A stretch of 64,000 bases of DNA from Scortum barcoo (GCA_023238725.1 CM041538.1:3068182-3132181), one strand, 5' to 3'. Numbered from the stretch's first letter, positions 34,853 to 48,580 are shown. Notes: generated by a model from the letters alone, not told the origin. Numbers and translations are program-made.

Positions 34853-37800
34853 ATGAAAAGAAGAATATCAAGGACCGTTACGTCGCCCGGATTGGCGTTA
34901 CCGGGGCCCCACCCTGGAGCCAGGCCTGGGTTGTTGGGGCTCGCAGGCGAGCGCCTGGTGGCCGGGTCTTTGCCCACGGGACCCGGCCGGGCTCAGCCCG
35001 AAATGGCGACGTGGGCCCGCCTTCCAGTAGGCTCTCTCACCACCCGCAGGAAGGTCCATGAGGGGGTCCAGGTGCAATGTGGTTTGGGTAGCAGTGGCGG
35101 GCAGGGGCCTCGACGACCCAATCCCTGGACCAAAACTCTGGCAATAGGGACATGGAATGTCACCTCGCTGGGGGGGAAGGAGCCTGAGCTCGTGCGGGAG
35201 GTTGAGAGGTACCGGCTAGAGATAGTCGGGCTCACCTCCACGCATAGCTTGGGCTCTGGAACCCAGCTCCTTGAGAGGGGCTGGACCCTCCACTACTCTG
35301 GAGTTGCCCAGGGTGAGCGGCGGCGAGCTGGTGTGGGCTTGCTTATAGCTCCCCAGCTCAGCCGCCACGTGTTGGAGTTCACCCCGGTGAACGAGAGGGT
35401 CGCTTCCCTGCGCCTTCGGGTTGGGGATAGGTCTCTTGCTGTTGTTTGTGCCTACGGGCCGAACAGCAGTACAGAGTACCTGGCCTTCTTGGAGTCCCTG
35501 GGAGGGGTACTTGATAGTGCTCCCGGCTGGGGACTCCATTGTTCTACTGGGGGACTTCAACGCTCATGTGGGTAGCGACAGTGATACCTGGAGGGGCGTG
35601 ATCGGGAGGAACGGCCTCCCCGATCTGAACCCGAGCGGTGTTCTGTTATTGGACTTCTGTGCTAGTCACAGTTTGTCCATAACGAACACCATGTTCAAGC
35701 ATAAGGGTGTCCATCAGTGCACGTGGCACCAGGACACCCTAGGCCGGAGGTCGATGATCGACTTTGTTGTCGTTTCATCTGATCTCCGGCCGTATGTCTT
35801 GGACACTCGGGTAAAGAGAGGGGCTGAGCTTGTCAACCGATCACCACCTGGTGGTGAGTTGGCTCCGCTGGCAGAGGAGGAAGTTGGACAGACCTGGCAG
35901 ACCCAAACGTATTGTGAGGGTCTGTTGGGAACGTCTGGCCGAGCCCTCTGTCAGGGAGGTCTTCAACTCCCACCTCCGGAAGAGCTTCTCACAGATTCCG
36001 AGGGAGGCTGGGGACATTGAGTCCGAGTGGACCATGTTCTCTGCCTCCATTGTCGACGCGGCAGTTCGAAGTTGTGGACGCAAGGTCTCTGGTGCCTGTC
36101 GTGTGGTGGCAATCCCCGAACCCGGTGGTGGACACCGGAAGTAAGGGATGCCGTCAGGCAGGCTGAAGAAGGAGTCCTATCGGACCATGTTGGCCTGTGG
36201 GACTCCTGACGCAGTTGACAGGTACCGGCAGGCCAAGCAAGCCGCAGCCCGGGCGGTCCTGGAGGCAAAAACTCGGGTCTGGGAGGAGTTCGGTGAGGCC
36301 ATGGAGGAGGACTATTGGTCGGCCTCGAAGAGAATTCTGGCAAACCGTCCGGCGCGCTCTCAGAAGGGGGAAGCAGTACTCTGCCAACACTGTTTACAGT
36401 GCGGGTGGGGAGCTGTTGACCTCAACTGAGGACATTGTCGGACGGTGGAAGAAATACTTCGAGGATCTCCTCAATCCCACCGACTTGCCTTCCAGTGAGG
36501 AAGCAGGGGCTGGGGACTCTGAGGTGGACTCGTCCATCACCCAAGCCGAAGTCACTGAGGTAGTTCATCGTAAGCTCCTTGGTGGCAAGGCGCCGGGGGT
36601 GGATGAGATCCGCCCTGAGTACCTCAAGTCTCTGGATGTTGTGGGGCTGTCTTGGCTGACACGCCTCTGCAACATTGCATGGAGGTTGGGGACAGTACCT
36701 CACGCCTCTGGAGTGGCAAACTGGGGTGGTGGTCCCTCTTTTTAAAAAGGGGTTAAAAAGGGGACCGGAGAGTGTGTTCCAACTACAGAGGGATCACACT
36801 TCTCAGCCTCCCCGGGAAGGTCTCACGCCAGGGTACTGGAGAGAGAGAATTCGGCCTATAGTCGACCCTTGGATTCAGGAGGAACAATGCGGTTTTCGTC
36901 CTGGTCGTGGAACAGTGGACCAGCTCTATACCCTCCACAGGGTGCTTGGAGGGTTTATGGGAGTTTGCCCAACCAGTCCACATGTGCTTTGTGGATCTGG
37001 AGAAGGCATTCGACCGTGTCCCTCGTGGTATTCTGTGGGGAGTGCTCCGCAGAGAGTATGGGGTCCGGGGGCCTTTGCTAAGGGCTGTTCGGTCTCTGTA
37101 CGACCGGAGCAGGAGCTTGGTTCGCATTGCCGGCAGTAAGTCAGACCTGTTTCCCAGTACATGTTGGACTCCGGCAGGGCTGCCCTTTGTCACCGGTCCT
37201 GTTCATAATCTTTATGGACAGGATTTCTAGGCGTAGCCAGGGGCCGGAGGGAGTCCAGGTTTGGGAACCACAGGATTTCATCTCTGCTTTTTGCAGATGA
37301 TGTTGTCCTGTTGGCTTCTTCAAGCCAGGACCTTCAGCATGTGCTGGAGCGGTTTGCAGCCGAGTGTGAAGCGGCTGGGATGAGAATCAGCACCTCCAAA
37401 TCCGAGGCCATGCATGGTTCTCGACCGGAAAAGGGTGTGGCATGCCCTCTCCAGGTGGGTGGAGAGGTCCTGCCTCAAGTGGAGGAGTTCAAGTATCTCG
37501 GGGTCTTGTTCACGAGTGAGGGAAAGATCGAGCGTGAGATTGACAGGCGGATTGGTGCAGCGTCCGCAGTTATGCGGTCGGTGTACCGGACCGTCGTGCA
37601 GTGAAGAAGGAGCTGAGTCGAAAGCGCGAAGCTCTCGATTTACCGGTCAATCTACGCTTCCCACCCTCACCTATGGTCATGAACTTTGGGTAATGACCGA
37701 AAGGACAAGATCGCTGGATACAAGCGGCCGAAATGAGTTTCCTCCGTGAGGGGTGGCTGGGCGCTCCCTTAGAGATAGGGTGAGAAGCTCAGTCACTCGG

Positions 37801-38104
37801 GAGGAGCTCGGAGTAGAGCCGCTGCTCCTTCGCATCGAGAGGAGTCAGCTGAGGTGGCTTGGGCATCTATTTCCCTGGATGCCCCCTGGACGCCTCCCTA
37901 GGGAGGTGTTCCAGGCATGTCCCACCGGGAGAAGGCCCCGTGGGAAGACCCAGGACACGCTGGAGAGACTATGTCTCTCGGCTGGCCTGGGAACGCCTTT
38001 GGGATCCCCCCGGAAGAGCTGGAGGAAGTGTCTGGGGTGAGGGAAGTCTGGGCATCTCTGCTCAGACTGCTGCCTCCGCGACCCGGTCCCGGACCAAGCG
38101 GATG
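34853..38104 (+). pseudogene. LINE ORF (endonuclease + reverse transcriptase), broken
   Basis: In order along the + strand: endonuclease start LAIGTWNVTSLGG (about 35140), ERRRAGVGLLIAPQLS, VCAYGPNSS, then in another frame VLLGDFNAHVGS (about 35545) and SMIDFVVVSSDLRP, then STDHHLVVSWLRW (about 35830). The polymerase follows: KLLGGKAPGVDEIRPEYLKS (36570), EEQCGFRPGRGTVDQLYTLH, FVDLEKAFDRVPRG (36988), LLFADDVVLLASS with the catalytic FADD (about 37290), EFKYLGVLFTSEGKIERE, then the C-terminal LTYGHELWVMTERTRS and RSQLRWLGHLF (37850). The order and content match a complete single ORF of this family, but it is distributed over all three + frames by about eight small indels, so no full protein can be made. 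Confidence 0.9.
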
Positions 38105-38122
38105 AAAATGGATGGATGGATG

Positions 38123-38135
38123 GATTTTGCTACCT
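38123..38135 (+). repeat. LINE target-site duplication, right copy
   Basis: GATTTTGCTACCT directly follows the ATGG-repeat tail and is identical to 34681-34693. Confidence 0.9.
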
Positions 38136-38372
38136 ACAGTGTAATTGCCCATATATTGCTCCTTACATCCTCTTTGACTGATGATGCATTAGTGCAGCTG
38201 TGCATTGCTGATGCAACTTTGGACTTTAGATATTTGTGTACATATTACATATTTTTACTATTACTTATTATTGCTATTTTTTTTACTATATTTACGCTTT
38301 AAAGCTGAAAGTCACCAATATTAATTTCGTCATGTGAAAACATGATGACAATAAATCATTCTTGATTCTTGA
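38136..38372 (+). repeat. Older LINE 3' end (L2-like)
   Basis: The sequence ends TTTCGTCATGTGAAAACATG followed by ATGACAATAAATCATTC and a TTGATTC/TTGA tail, typical of the 3' end of fish L2-like LINEs. The full-length LINE appears to have inserted into or beside it. Confidence 0.5.
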
Positions 38373-39057
38373 ACTGCAGCTGTAACTGTTTTACAGTGCT
38401 CTGTCTGAATGCTGACTTTGCTCCTGAAAAGCTGGCATTATGGAGATCCGATCATTCAGGCAAAAAGGATTGGGTTGTAAAGTATTCTACTGATGTTATA
38501 TTAATGCATAATGGAGCTAAAGAATGCCTTGCAATGTTGCTCATATTCTATTTTTGTTTAAAGACCAATTGAAGTTCTTGATTGCTGCCTCACAATGTCG
38601 ACACGCCTGTGCCCTTGAAAAAAAAGATTTTTAAGTCTGGGTGTTTTATGACCAACCAAGCTGTACAGAGAATGTTACCATGAATATCTTGAGACACATA
38701 CTCTTTATCTTTGAGTGGATATTATCATTCAGTCTATCTTTCTGCAGTGAAGATCACCACTGCATTCACACTTTACAGACCAACTGCTTCTACTTTAAAT
38801 CACCATCTCAGTTAAAGAAATTGCCATTCGCTCTTCTGGATGTGGCATAGGAAGATGACGTCCCCAAGTTTTAATTAATTCTTAATATCCTCCAAAAAAC
38901 AAACACAAAATCTGTGAAAGAAATGCTAATTAGTGTGTGTTTCCATCCACTACTCTGCTGAAAGTAAAAGGAGTTGGGCACACCGAAACAAAAAAGTCGC
39001 CAGTTGGGAGTCATCAAACCATTGCAGAAGAAGATGATACAATTCAATACAATATAA

Positions 39058-39098
39058 TATATACAATATATATATATATATATATATTTTTTTTTCAG
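39058..39098. repeat. (TA)n plus T-run
   Basis: TA dinucleotides followed by nine or more T. Confidence 0.9.
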
Positions 39099-40731
39099 TA
39101 AACACAAAATTTGAATTTTCTGGCAATTAAAATAGTGCTAGTCAAACCCCCAAAGCTTTATTTTAGTTTTGTGCATTGATTTGAGGAACGTTATAGTCTC
39201 CTCATCAGCCTCCAATGATCTGGTGTTTTCATCTCTTTAGTGGAGAGGAAGCTTTAGTCAGCATTTAAGTCACATGTTTCATTCACTTCATGATTTATTT
39301 GGTAAGTCTGGGCTTTTTTGGGGGTTCGCATCATTATAGCTATACAGAGTAATAGTGTGACCCAAAGAATCCTCCAAGAGTCCCTCCGCAGTGTTTATTT
39401 TTTATTCACCTACCCATCTCGTCTCGCCTCCTTGTACCTAATTGTCCATTCGGTGCTGCTGTACAGCTGTATCTCTGGCACACTCTATGGTTCTATTCAT
39501 CATCTCAAGAGTCTCTGCCTTGAGATGATGCCCCAGGTACGCTTCCCACCTTCCAATATTTAGAAATGGGTCTAAGCATGTCGTTAATCATGTTTGCGCA
39601 ATGGCCGTAATACTTCCTACTTATCTTACTTTGCTGGGACCTGTCTTCCAAATCTTGGTGCTGCTGCACTGATAGTTTTGGAATGGGTGCTTGGGAACCA
39701 ATTATAATACAACTAGATACTCCTTTTGTAGGGGATTTACACCATGAGCGGGGACGACAGGGGGGTAGATGGACACAAAGAAGGCAAGTAGAAGTGAAAC
39801 AAGGGTGGAAAGAGAGAAACAAAGGAAGCTTTGGTTGCTAGAAGAATACAAAACAAATGGTGAGGAGCTTGCTCTTTAATTGGGTATTGTCCCGGAGATG
39901 TATGTGTGTCTCATCTCCAGTCGGAGTGTGGGTGGCTTGTAGCAGGTGCTTCAATTTGAAAACAAATGGTCATCAGTGGACCCTGCATTGTTAGGCTGTA
40001 AAAAGACCAGAGTGGCAAATCCTTCATCTGCCCTCTCTCCAAGAAATGGCCATGAACCCGCAGTGTTATTTAAACCCCTCTGAGCTCTGTGTAGGGACTT
40101 ATGCTGTTTATAGCACGTGCTACAGTGCGTGCCGTGCTTAGTTGGTCTTCAAAATGAATACTAATGCATCACACTGAAACCTTGTAATTTTTGTGCTAAT
40201 TTGATCATTTAGTGAGGTATTTGTTTGTATTACAGAGCACATAGTATATTCTGTTATTTAATCTAAATACTCTTAACCCATCCTGTCTTTATGAAATTGC
40301 ACTTACAAATATACTACAGAAATATGTTGCAAAGGTTTTGTGCTGTATGCTTGTTTGTTAAATTCCTCTACCTCACAGAAGCTGTAAAAGGAAATTAGGA
40401 TTTCAGAGAGAACAAGATCTTTATTGCACAGACTGGGGTTCCCTCATGTATTAGGTGTGGGATACTAAAACACTTTGGTAAATGTCAGGGAAATGGTTAT
40501 GGGTTTGGGTAGATATTGAAAGAGTAAACATGTCCTGTCGCATTGAAGTCCTCATGAAGGCTTTAGTGTTTTGTTTTCTTAACATTAAAATGTGCACAAA
40601 GCAGGGTTGTCTTTGATATCATTCTAGTGGAATACTTAGGACTTTGATACTGGACAGGGTTGTTGAACTTTTAGGACATATTCCTTATTGAAATATGTAC
40701 TTTAATGGAGGCCAAAAAAAAGTTAAAAAGG

Positions 40732-40857
40732 GTATAATATAATATAATATAATATAATATATATATAATATAATATAATATAATATAATATAATATAATA
40801 TAATATAATATAATATAATATAATATAATATAATATAATATAATATAATATATATAT
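40732..40857. repeat. (TATAA)n pentanucleotide array
   Basis: About 24 TATAA units span 126 bp, with one TATATATA interruption near 40760 and another at the right end. The apparent Tyr/Ile-rich frame on the minus strand is an artefact of the repeat. Confidence 0.95.
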
Positions 40858-41436
40858 GAGCCAGTTTTGTTCCTTGCATTGTTGTCTTCACATTCACAGT
40901 CAAGCTAATTAATGAGATTGGACATATTTTCCAGCCACCAACAGTAGAATGAGCACACATGCTGACAGTGGATACTGATGATGGAGGAAATGACACACAT
41001 TACCATCAGCCATAGTGGCCTTAATCATTTCACCATGAATCATGAGTTAACTGTGTTACCCATACATACCATACATACCGCTAAGTGTCTCTTGGAGATT
41101 CACACCCAACAAAGAGCATCTCCATAGTGATCTCAGTAAATGCCAGTTTCTTGGTGTTTCAGTCTGACTATCACCTCCGTCTCTCCCACACCCACCTGTC
41201 TCTGCTATATTGACATCAGCAGAGTCCGGCAGGCTGATTGCATTTTGATGCTGAATCATTTCAGAAGTAAACTGGGGTAGTTGTAATCCTTTCAAGTGAG
41301 TCAAGGCTGATTAGAGTGGGAGTGCTGTCCCTATTTTTTTTTCCACTGTCTGCTTCAAACTGAGAAACACGGAAACTTTGGGGAATTTAAAATATAGAGT
41401 GCAGAGCTCTTCTAAAATCACCAACAACTTTGATTA

Positions 41437-41675
41437 AGTGGGTACTCCAGCTTCCTCCCACAATCCAAAGACATGCAGGTTAATTGGCAACTCTAAATTG
41501 CCCCTAGGTGTGAGTGTGAGTGGTTTGTCTGTCCTTCTATGTCAGCCCTGTGACTGACTGGTGTCCAGTCCAGGGTGTACCCCGCCTCTCGCCCAATGAC
41601 AGCTGAGATCCAGCACCCCCTGTGACCCTGTGTGTCGGTATAAGCAGGTATAGAAAATGGATGGATGGATGTACT
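41437..41675 (+). repeat. LINE 3' end with ATGG tail
   Basis: This matches a very common fish repeat 3' region: TCCTCCCACAATCCAAAGAC, CTCTAAATTGCCCCTAGGTG, CAGTCCAGGGTGTACCCCGC, then AATGGATGGATGGATG. It is 5'-truncated, with no coding sequence left. The family name is not certain (possibly RTE- or L2-related). Confidence 0.7.
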
Positions 41676-41750
41676 GCCCTGTCAGTGCTTATTCAACAAA
41701 ATTGCCGTGAACAGAGTTTGCTCAGTTCTAATGCAGGTTAGTCTGCATCA

Positions 41751-41824
41751 CTCACACACAGACACACACACACACACACACACTCACTCACACACACACA
41801 CGCACACAACACACACACACACAG
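41751..41824. repeat. (CA)n microsatellite
   Basis: About 74 bp of CACA with a few interruptions (GACA, CTCA, CGCA). Confidence 0.95.
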
Positions 41825-44800
41825 GGGTTCTGGCTTTAGATTCCACTGGTCAAAATCCCTAATCCACTTTCAGTCCACTGTAACACCCCCATATCCAGTA
41901 AACTGGATAATAGAATAGAAATATATTATGATAAATGTATGGAACATTACAAAAAGATGCTGTAGAGATCACTCAAAATTCTATTTACAGAAACAGATAC
42001 AGGTTCATTTAAAATAGGGCACTTATTCTTTATTAGCTACTGACAAGGCAAACAACTCAAATCTTGTCCACCTGAAACTATTCTACAATGACACATAAAG
42101 AACAATAACCATCCATAATTTAAATCATCCTCACAATGTATCACAAATGCCATAGATCTTTGCATTTTTCCAATGTGTTAGATTTTGAACACAATTTGTA
42201 TTCAGTGTGACAAATTGTCCTCTTGTGCGCGCTCTTAGAATATGAGCTGACTGGAAAAATAACGGCTGATATTTTAATTGAATTATGACACCATGACAGG
42301 CTTTCAAACATGGAGACGGGATGACAATGGGCTGGCTTCACAATCACACTGTAAATGGTAAATATGATCTTCCACATTAGGGAATATGCAAAGAAGTCTA
42401 ATTTATATGTCAAATTTATATGTTTTCCCACATAAAACCCGTGGAATAGAAGCTCACAATAAATCAGCAGAACGAGTCTCTGACTTTATGGCCGCGCAGC
42501 CATCCAAGATGGTTCGACAGCATACTTGGCATAATGTTTGAAATAGTACGCAGTCTGCAATATGTTTGAATTACCATAGTTCTTGTATTGTCAGGAAAGG
42601 CATTGTGTGACTGCGGCAGGCTGCATGAATATGCATAACCACAAGGCGAAGCTGCTTGGCCTCAGACGGTATTTATGTGTCTGTCAGCGTGGCCCTTCCA
42701 TCACAGTTTCATATCACAGCGACAAAACATAAGTAGAGGAAAGCATATGAAAATGTGTGTTAGGTGAAGAATGAGCACTGTCATTACTTGTGGCTGTGAC
42801 ATTTGTCAGGTGCTTTGGTGTGATGCATTTGTCCAACGGTAGTTTGTAGCTTGCCTGGTCCACGGAAGCCATTTAAGACTGGCTGTTCGTAATATGTAGA
42901 GGCAGGTGTAGTCACATAGCCAGGGCCTTCTTGAGATCCGTTCCTACTTAATAGATGCCCCCTAAATGAATTAAAGACAGATTACAGCCCAATTTGTTTA
43001 TAACCTATGGCCCTGAAATATACATAATTGCTCTTAGAGAAGATTAATCAATGCCTATTCAGTAAGTGTGCTGTTACTCTGTGAGCAATCTTCTGCAAGG
43101 TTGACTTTTAACTTACTCAGCAATAATTTGATCAATTACTAGATAGAAAGTCACAGAGGCTTTCTTTACTGTGGGGAAAAAGCATTGTACAAATGTGGGT
43201 ATGGAATCATGTACTGTATATTTTCCAGTGCATTTAATATTAGCCTTTGTCACAGATGGCATTTTGACATGTCACAATACAACACAGGTGTAAATGATAA
43301 AATGAAGGATGATCATTTTCAGGGTTCTTTTACTTTGTATGCAGTAAATCATGACCTAATGTCATGTTTTACTGTGACACTTGAAAAGACCAGTGCTACT
43401 GTTACTGTTATGATAAGTCAAACTGTCTGCTGAGAAAGAGGGCTGTTATATCAGAGCTATAATAGGGGAATGAAATGTAAACCTTACGTTTGACTGGTCG
43501 CATCTACTGCCCAGGTAGCAGGCATGGCTTTCCACAGTGTTGTACTAAATCAGGAGTGCCTGGTTACCACATTCTCAACAGACTCATGATGGGCTGCCGG
43601 GACTGTTCAAATTTAGAGGTCTGCACTGGTCTATAAAGTGTGTCCATGATCAAGTGGCTTGAGTCGAGGTGTTGCCATATCATACTGATCATACATACTG
43701 ATGCCATACTCTTACTTTGGCAGTGAAAGTGCAAGTATTAATCACTGTTCAATAATCAATGTACTAATACTCAGTATTAGTAATATTCTCTCTGAAGTAT
43801 GGGTCCTAAGTATTTGGATTATGACCTTTTTTGATCAGTTTCTTTATTTATTTTTACAAATATATATTCAGTGATCAGTAAATTAATATAGTATTAAAAT
43901 CAATATTATTAACTATTTAACACAACAGTCCTGTAATAGATTCTGCATTCTCAAACCTTTTAAGGCCAATACATTGTGTTGGTTCAGAGTGTGAGGCAGC
44001 TCTTGCTTTAACTAGATTGTATTATTAAAAGATGTAATTAGATTGCATTCTTGATGGTTTTCATAATATTTTTGTCCATCCCCATTTACGTGCATTGGCA
44101 AACAAAAATTTAAACAAACCTTTCAGTATAGTTGCCCGTATGTGCAGATATTTGTTCATGTGTTCATTGTGAGTCAGGGTCATATGTATCAGTTCTCAAG
44201 CCATTTGTAATTTATTATGCAATACACAATTTGTGCATTTACAGCTGATTGTTCACGTTCTGTCACATTGTTTTCACACTACGGTCATTTTATCCTGGCT
44301 CTGTTACATCTTTTCATGACTTGTTTTCCTTAATGTCAAGTAAAAGTGATAAAGACAAAGAGAGAGAGACTAATAGTAGACTATTTGGATCCACTCTTTC
44401 TGTGCCTTTGAGTTTCTCTCTCTCTCATCCTTCCTCCATCTATCACTTTGTCTCTTTAATATCCCTGTCACTCATTTCTGGATGGGATGGCTGTTACATG
44501 CTTTTTACTTCAACCGCTGCAAATGGCTTTTCCAAAGTCCACGGTCTGGAACGGAATTATTATTATCATCGTACAAATAATGCAAAGTTGTTTTTGGCAT
44601 TTGGCACTTAGTTGTTACTGTGGGTTGCATTCTCATTACAATACACTGCCACTTTCTGTCATCGTCCATTTATTTGATGTGTCCTAATGTTGATGCCGCT
44701 GAGTGGACAAAATGTTAGGGCCACATATATTTTTGTGGCAAATGGGAGTAATGATTTCCTTTCACTACAATGATAAAAATAGGATGTAAACAAAGGTGGG

Positions 44801-44826
44801 TACATGGTTTAAGATAAGGGTTTTAA

Positions 44827-45910
44827 CCCTCATGTTGTGTTCATTTCATGTTATCTTATCTTATCAACTTAAGTTCTTGTGAACATTACAAGTTTTGAAT
44901 TTCTTTTTGTTATTTGTTATTCTTATTCATGGCCTGTATGCCTCATTGATCTGAGCTTATACATCTTGAATTCTAAAAAACATAACTTCTGGATTATTTT
45001 GACTATAAGAAATAATCAAATGAAACATAGAATACTGTTTATCACAGACTACTTTGGGTCAAAGTTACCAACGACATTTGTTTGTCACATAAAGTAACAC
45101 CTTTTGTGTTCGTGTGGTCAAAAGTGACCGGGAAAAGATTTTATTTGTCTACAAAGGAAATTATTCCAACACTACACTTAACAATTTCACAATAATCCAA
45201 GTAGGTCTTTTTCAAAGCCAAAGTTACCCACAACAACTAACAAGAACCATGACATTACAATGTTCATCAGTCTATCAGTTTTTTTTTTTCTGATAACAGA
45301 AAAAAAGTGAAAACTTCTAAACTTGGTGCAGTGGGTTTTTTCTCATGCAGATGTTGGACAATATGTGCAGATTGTTACATGTGCCTTGCAAATATATTCA
45401 TTTCCTTTTATGGCACGTTTCTCTCTTCATTGTTTTCACATCAGTTATTTCTTGCTCTGGATTATATATATATATATATATTATATATCATCTTCAGCTT
45501 CTGACACTTCTTCCTCTAATCCATCCTCACTGCCAGTTTCCTGGCCTCTCTCCTCCTCACCAGTGTGGTGATCAAATATATAATCAAGAGCCTCACTTAC
45601 TGTATATATCGGCCTGCCATGGTGCTGCCACATAATGAACCGTGAGCAAGGCCTCATAAAAGCATTATATACCAAAGCTACGAGAAAAGTTCAGTATTAT
45701 TGAAACTACGTTGCAGCTGTCTGTGAGAACTGCCAACAGGTGTTGAAACTGTACTGGGCAAAGGTTCATGTAGTGGTTGAAAGGGAACCCAAAGTGTGTG
45801 TGTGTGTGTGTCCATCTGACAAATGTGGATGTACTTAAGCTCAGTTTTTTACACTAATTGTACACTCCCCCATTCATTTCTAATGACCGGTCATTTTTGA
45901 CTGGGAACAC
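44827..45910 (-). mobile_element. piggyBac relic with transposase N-terminal fragment
   Basis: The left end is TTAA (44823-44826) followed by CCCTCATGTTGTGTTC, the usual start of a fish piggyBac family. The right part ends AATGACCGGTCATTTTTGAC then TGGGAACACC and runs into AT microsatellite, so the right terminus and its TTAA have been lost or overwritten. On the minus strand, 45481-45675 encodes MRPCSRFIMWQHHGRPIYTV followed by SEALDYIF and a highly acidic stretch (EEERGQETGSEDGLEEE), as at the N-terminus of piggyBac transposases. The DDD core is absent, so this is an internally deleted copy. Confidence 0.6.
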
Positions 45911-45913
45911 CAA

Positions 45914-45943
45914 GATATATATATTTATATATGTTTATATGTT

Positions 45944-46014
<71 letters not shown>

Positions 46015-46016
46015 TT
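45914..46016. repeat. (TA)n microsatellite and T-run
   Basis: A long TA array is followed by about 20 T (45997-46016). It abuts the eroded right end of the piggyBac relic. Confidence 0.95.
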
Positions 46017-48580
46017 AAATAAAGAAAATATTCTCTTAACTCTTACAAATCTTTTTTTTTAAACAAGAAGAGCCTCAGATCACTCCACAAGACTATCTAG
46101 GTTCAAGCTTTCACGTCCCAGTCAGCAGCAAGTCATTCTGTGTAGGATATACGATTTTGCTGATTGAGTGGTATTGAGTGGTAAACTGAGATCTCAAAAT
46201 GATTTAATTCTCTCCTTATCATAGCAGACAAAGAAATTAAATATTGATTCCTAGTGTGGCACCACAGGCTGAAATTACCCATTCTCTCTGCTCTCCCTCA
46301 TTCTCTCCCTTCCTGCTCACTTGTTTATTCTCTCTGTCCTCACATTGCATCCCCCTTTTTTTATTATTCCCTCTCTAAAGGACTCTACTTTCATTTTGAC
46401 TGTCTGTTTCTCTTTCACCCCGCTGACACTCTCTTTTAATGCACTGTGTCTGTTTGAAAGAGAGGAAAAGGAGAGGAGAGGTGTGTGGCCTGACTTTAAA
46501 TCTTTTCTCCAGCTGATGGAATGATAGTCTATCTCTATATATAATCCTACTTTGGGACTTAAGTTGAGGTATTTTTCTCTTTTGCCCATTTTCTTTATTG
46601 CTGGAATTCAAAGACTGCACGGGGCTTTAAAGTCTTGAGTAAATGCCATAACCCCAGGTCACCTAAATACTTTCAGAACCACCTGTATGTTTTCCAGCAT
46701 CTTGGTTTGATGAAAACAAGGGTGGGAGGTTAAGCTAGAATTCCGTCCACAGCAACACAGCAACCTAAAACAGTTTTCCCTCAGCACAAAGAACAAAAGA
46801 TAGCAGCCAAGAGTGTTTATTATATGAATCCCTGCAGTGTCCACAAACTGTAACACCTGTCGACGTATAACTGCATATATCCAAAGCAGTTTCTGTAAGG
46901 TTTAGAGCATTTCCCCTCTAAAATATGCAGTGCATGAGCACCCAAAGTATTTCAATGAGCTATTGATGCATTTTACATGGTGTTTTTACATGGACATGTT
47001 CAGTATTTGGAAATGAAGCAATGTGACTGTTACAATAAAATGCTTATAGTACAAGTGGCTTCTTTTGAATGTGGGGAGTTTCATGTTGTGTGTGTTTGTT
47101 TGTAGCCTCTTGTAGAGCTGAATTGAACATTTCTGTTCCTGTTCCTGTTTTGTTTATTAACTGTAACTACAATCCGTTCTTAAATGAAGAGAGAAAGAAA
47201 ATAAACTTTGTCACTGAATGCAGTGCAGGTTTTTAAATGTCAGCCTTCTTCTCTGGTGAAAGGGTTGCCCAGACGATATTAAATTAGCTTTGCATATAGA
47301 TAACTGTGTATCTCCCATTATATCATCAAGCAGCATAGTTTAAGATCACAAAAGCTACTCTCTGATAGCTACTCTCAAATAGCTAAGTACACCTCTTTCA
47401 CTATTGTAATTTTGTTACCATTTCTTGTAAAATTCATGCAGGTTATGGCACATAGACATTATCTACCCCCTGTACGTAAGCATATCCCAATTTAATGACA
47501 CTCAGGAATTTGTCCATGCAATTCCTCCACCATATTTCTGCTTCTGGTCTTATTCCCAATAGACCTGTCCAGGATACGTCAACAAGAAGTTGGTAATAGA
47601 CAAATTTTCAATGTTTCCCCCACCTAGCCTTCTCAGTCCCAGCTTGTCACATATTGTTTCCCTGTAAACATTAAAGCCTGTCACTAAACGAGTGTATGAG
47701 TGAGTTATACGATTGGTCTGCTGAGTATTGGAGTTTACTCATTGGATGTTTCAAAATGAATAGACAGGAACATTAGTGACATCCCATAACACTGTGAGTA
47801 CAGATGCAGCCCTGTAAACCTAGCACCAGTGGCTTCATCTGTCACCCGCACAAGACTTTTAGCAGAGGAGGTAAAAAAAGATCTTCATGCACAGAAATCA
47901 AGGGAAAGTGAAATTCTGACTCAGGCTCAATACAGTGAGTCAGAAAGAAAAGCAACATCCTGCAGATAGAAACAAATGAAACGTTCTCGCAACTGCAAAC
48001 GTACCTTAACCATGTTATGTGATTACAGTCTAAGAACAAATATTACTGGGATCACTACAGAAGATTGTAGATGAACATTTAATATCCAGGAATTCACATT
48101 ATAGACACGACCACTGAATAACAATCCCACAATATAGCACACTGACCATCTACGGCCCAGCAATATATTAGATTTCATTCTAGTCTTGTTCTACATCGTC
48201 TACATGTGCTGAGTTATTGATCACTAATTTGGCTCTTTGTGACAACCACAGTAGTGTTTTCTTAAGCACTGACCCCGAGAGAGGCTACTGTAAATTATTT
48301 TAATCTGTTCACTCATGGGTACAAGGCGGACAGTCAGTGCTTGTTCAAAGGCATACTTGCTGGTAAATTGGATTGCTCAGCGGTGGTAGCTCATTTTCTA
48401 ATCATAGGCATTCATGCAAATGAAGTTCAAATGAAGGTCATCCAATATCTTGGCCCAGCTGCAGCGTTCCAGCAGGATGCACACCCAGCAAATACAGAGG
48501 TGAGGGCATGCTATTGTAGCATGTATTCAGGCTGATGACAGAGAGTGACTAAGCCTGTACACTGGACACCACAACCAATA

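Larger units (their letters stand above)
34694..38122 (+). mobile_element. Full-length non-LTR retrotransposon (APE-type LINE), frameshifted
   Basis: The insertion is 3.4 kb with a perfect 13-bp target duplication, a 5' UTR starting with the ribozyme-like fold, one long ORF region and a 3' end of GGATGAAAATGGATGGATGG repeats. It belongs to an abundant fish family with an apurinic endonuclease and a reverse transcriptase. I suspect the I/Nimb or L2/RTE area, but the clade is not decided. It lies in the same orientation as naaladl2. Confidence 0.9.

Noticed and set aside
40685..40996. 103-codon minus-strand frame rich in Tyr and Ile
   Set aside because: It is generated by the TATAA array.
45461..45490. 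TATATATA run as a promoter TATA box
   Set aside because: It is a TA microsatellite inside a transposon relic.
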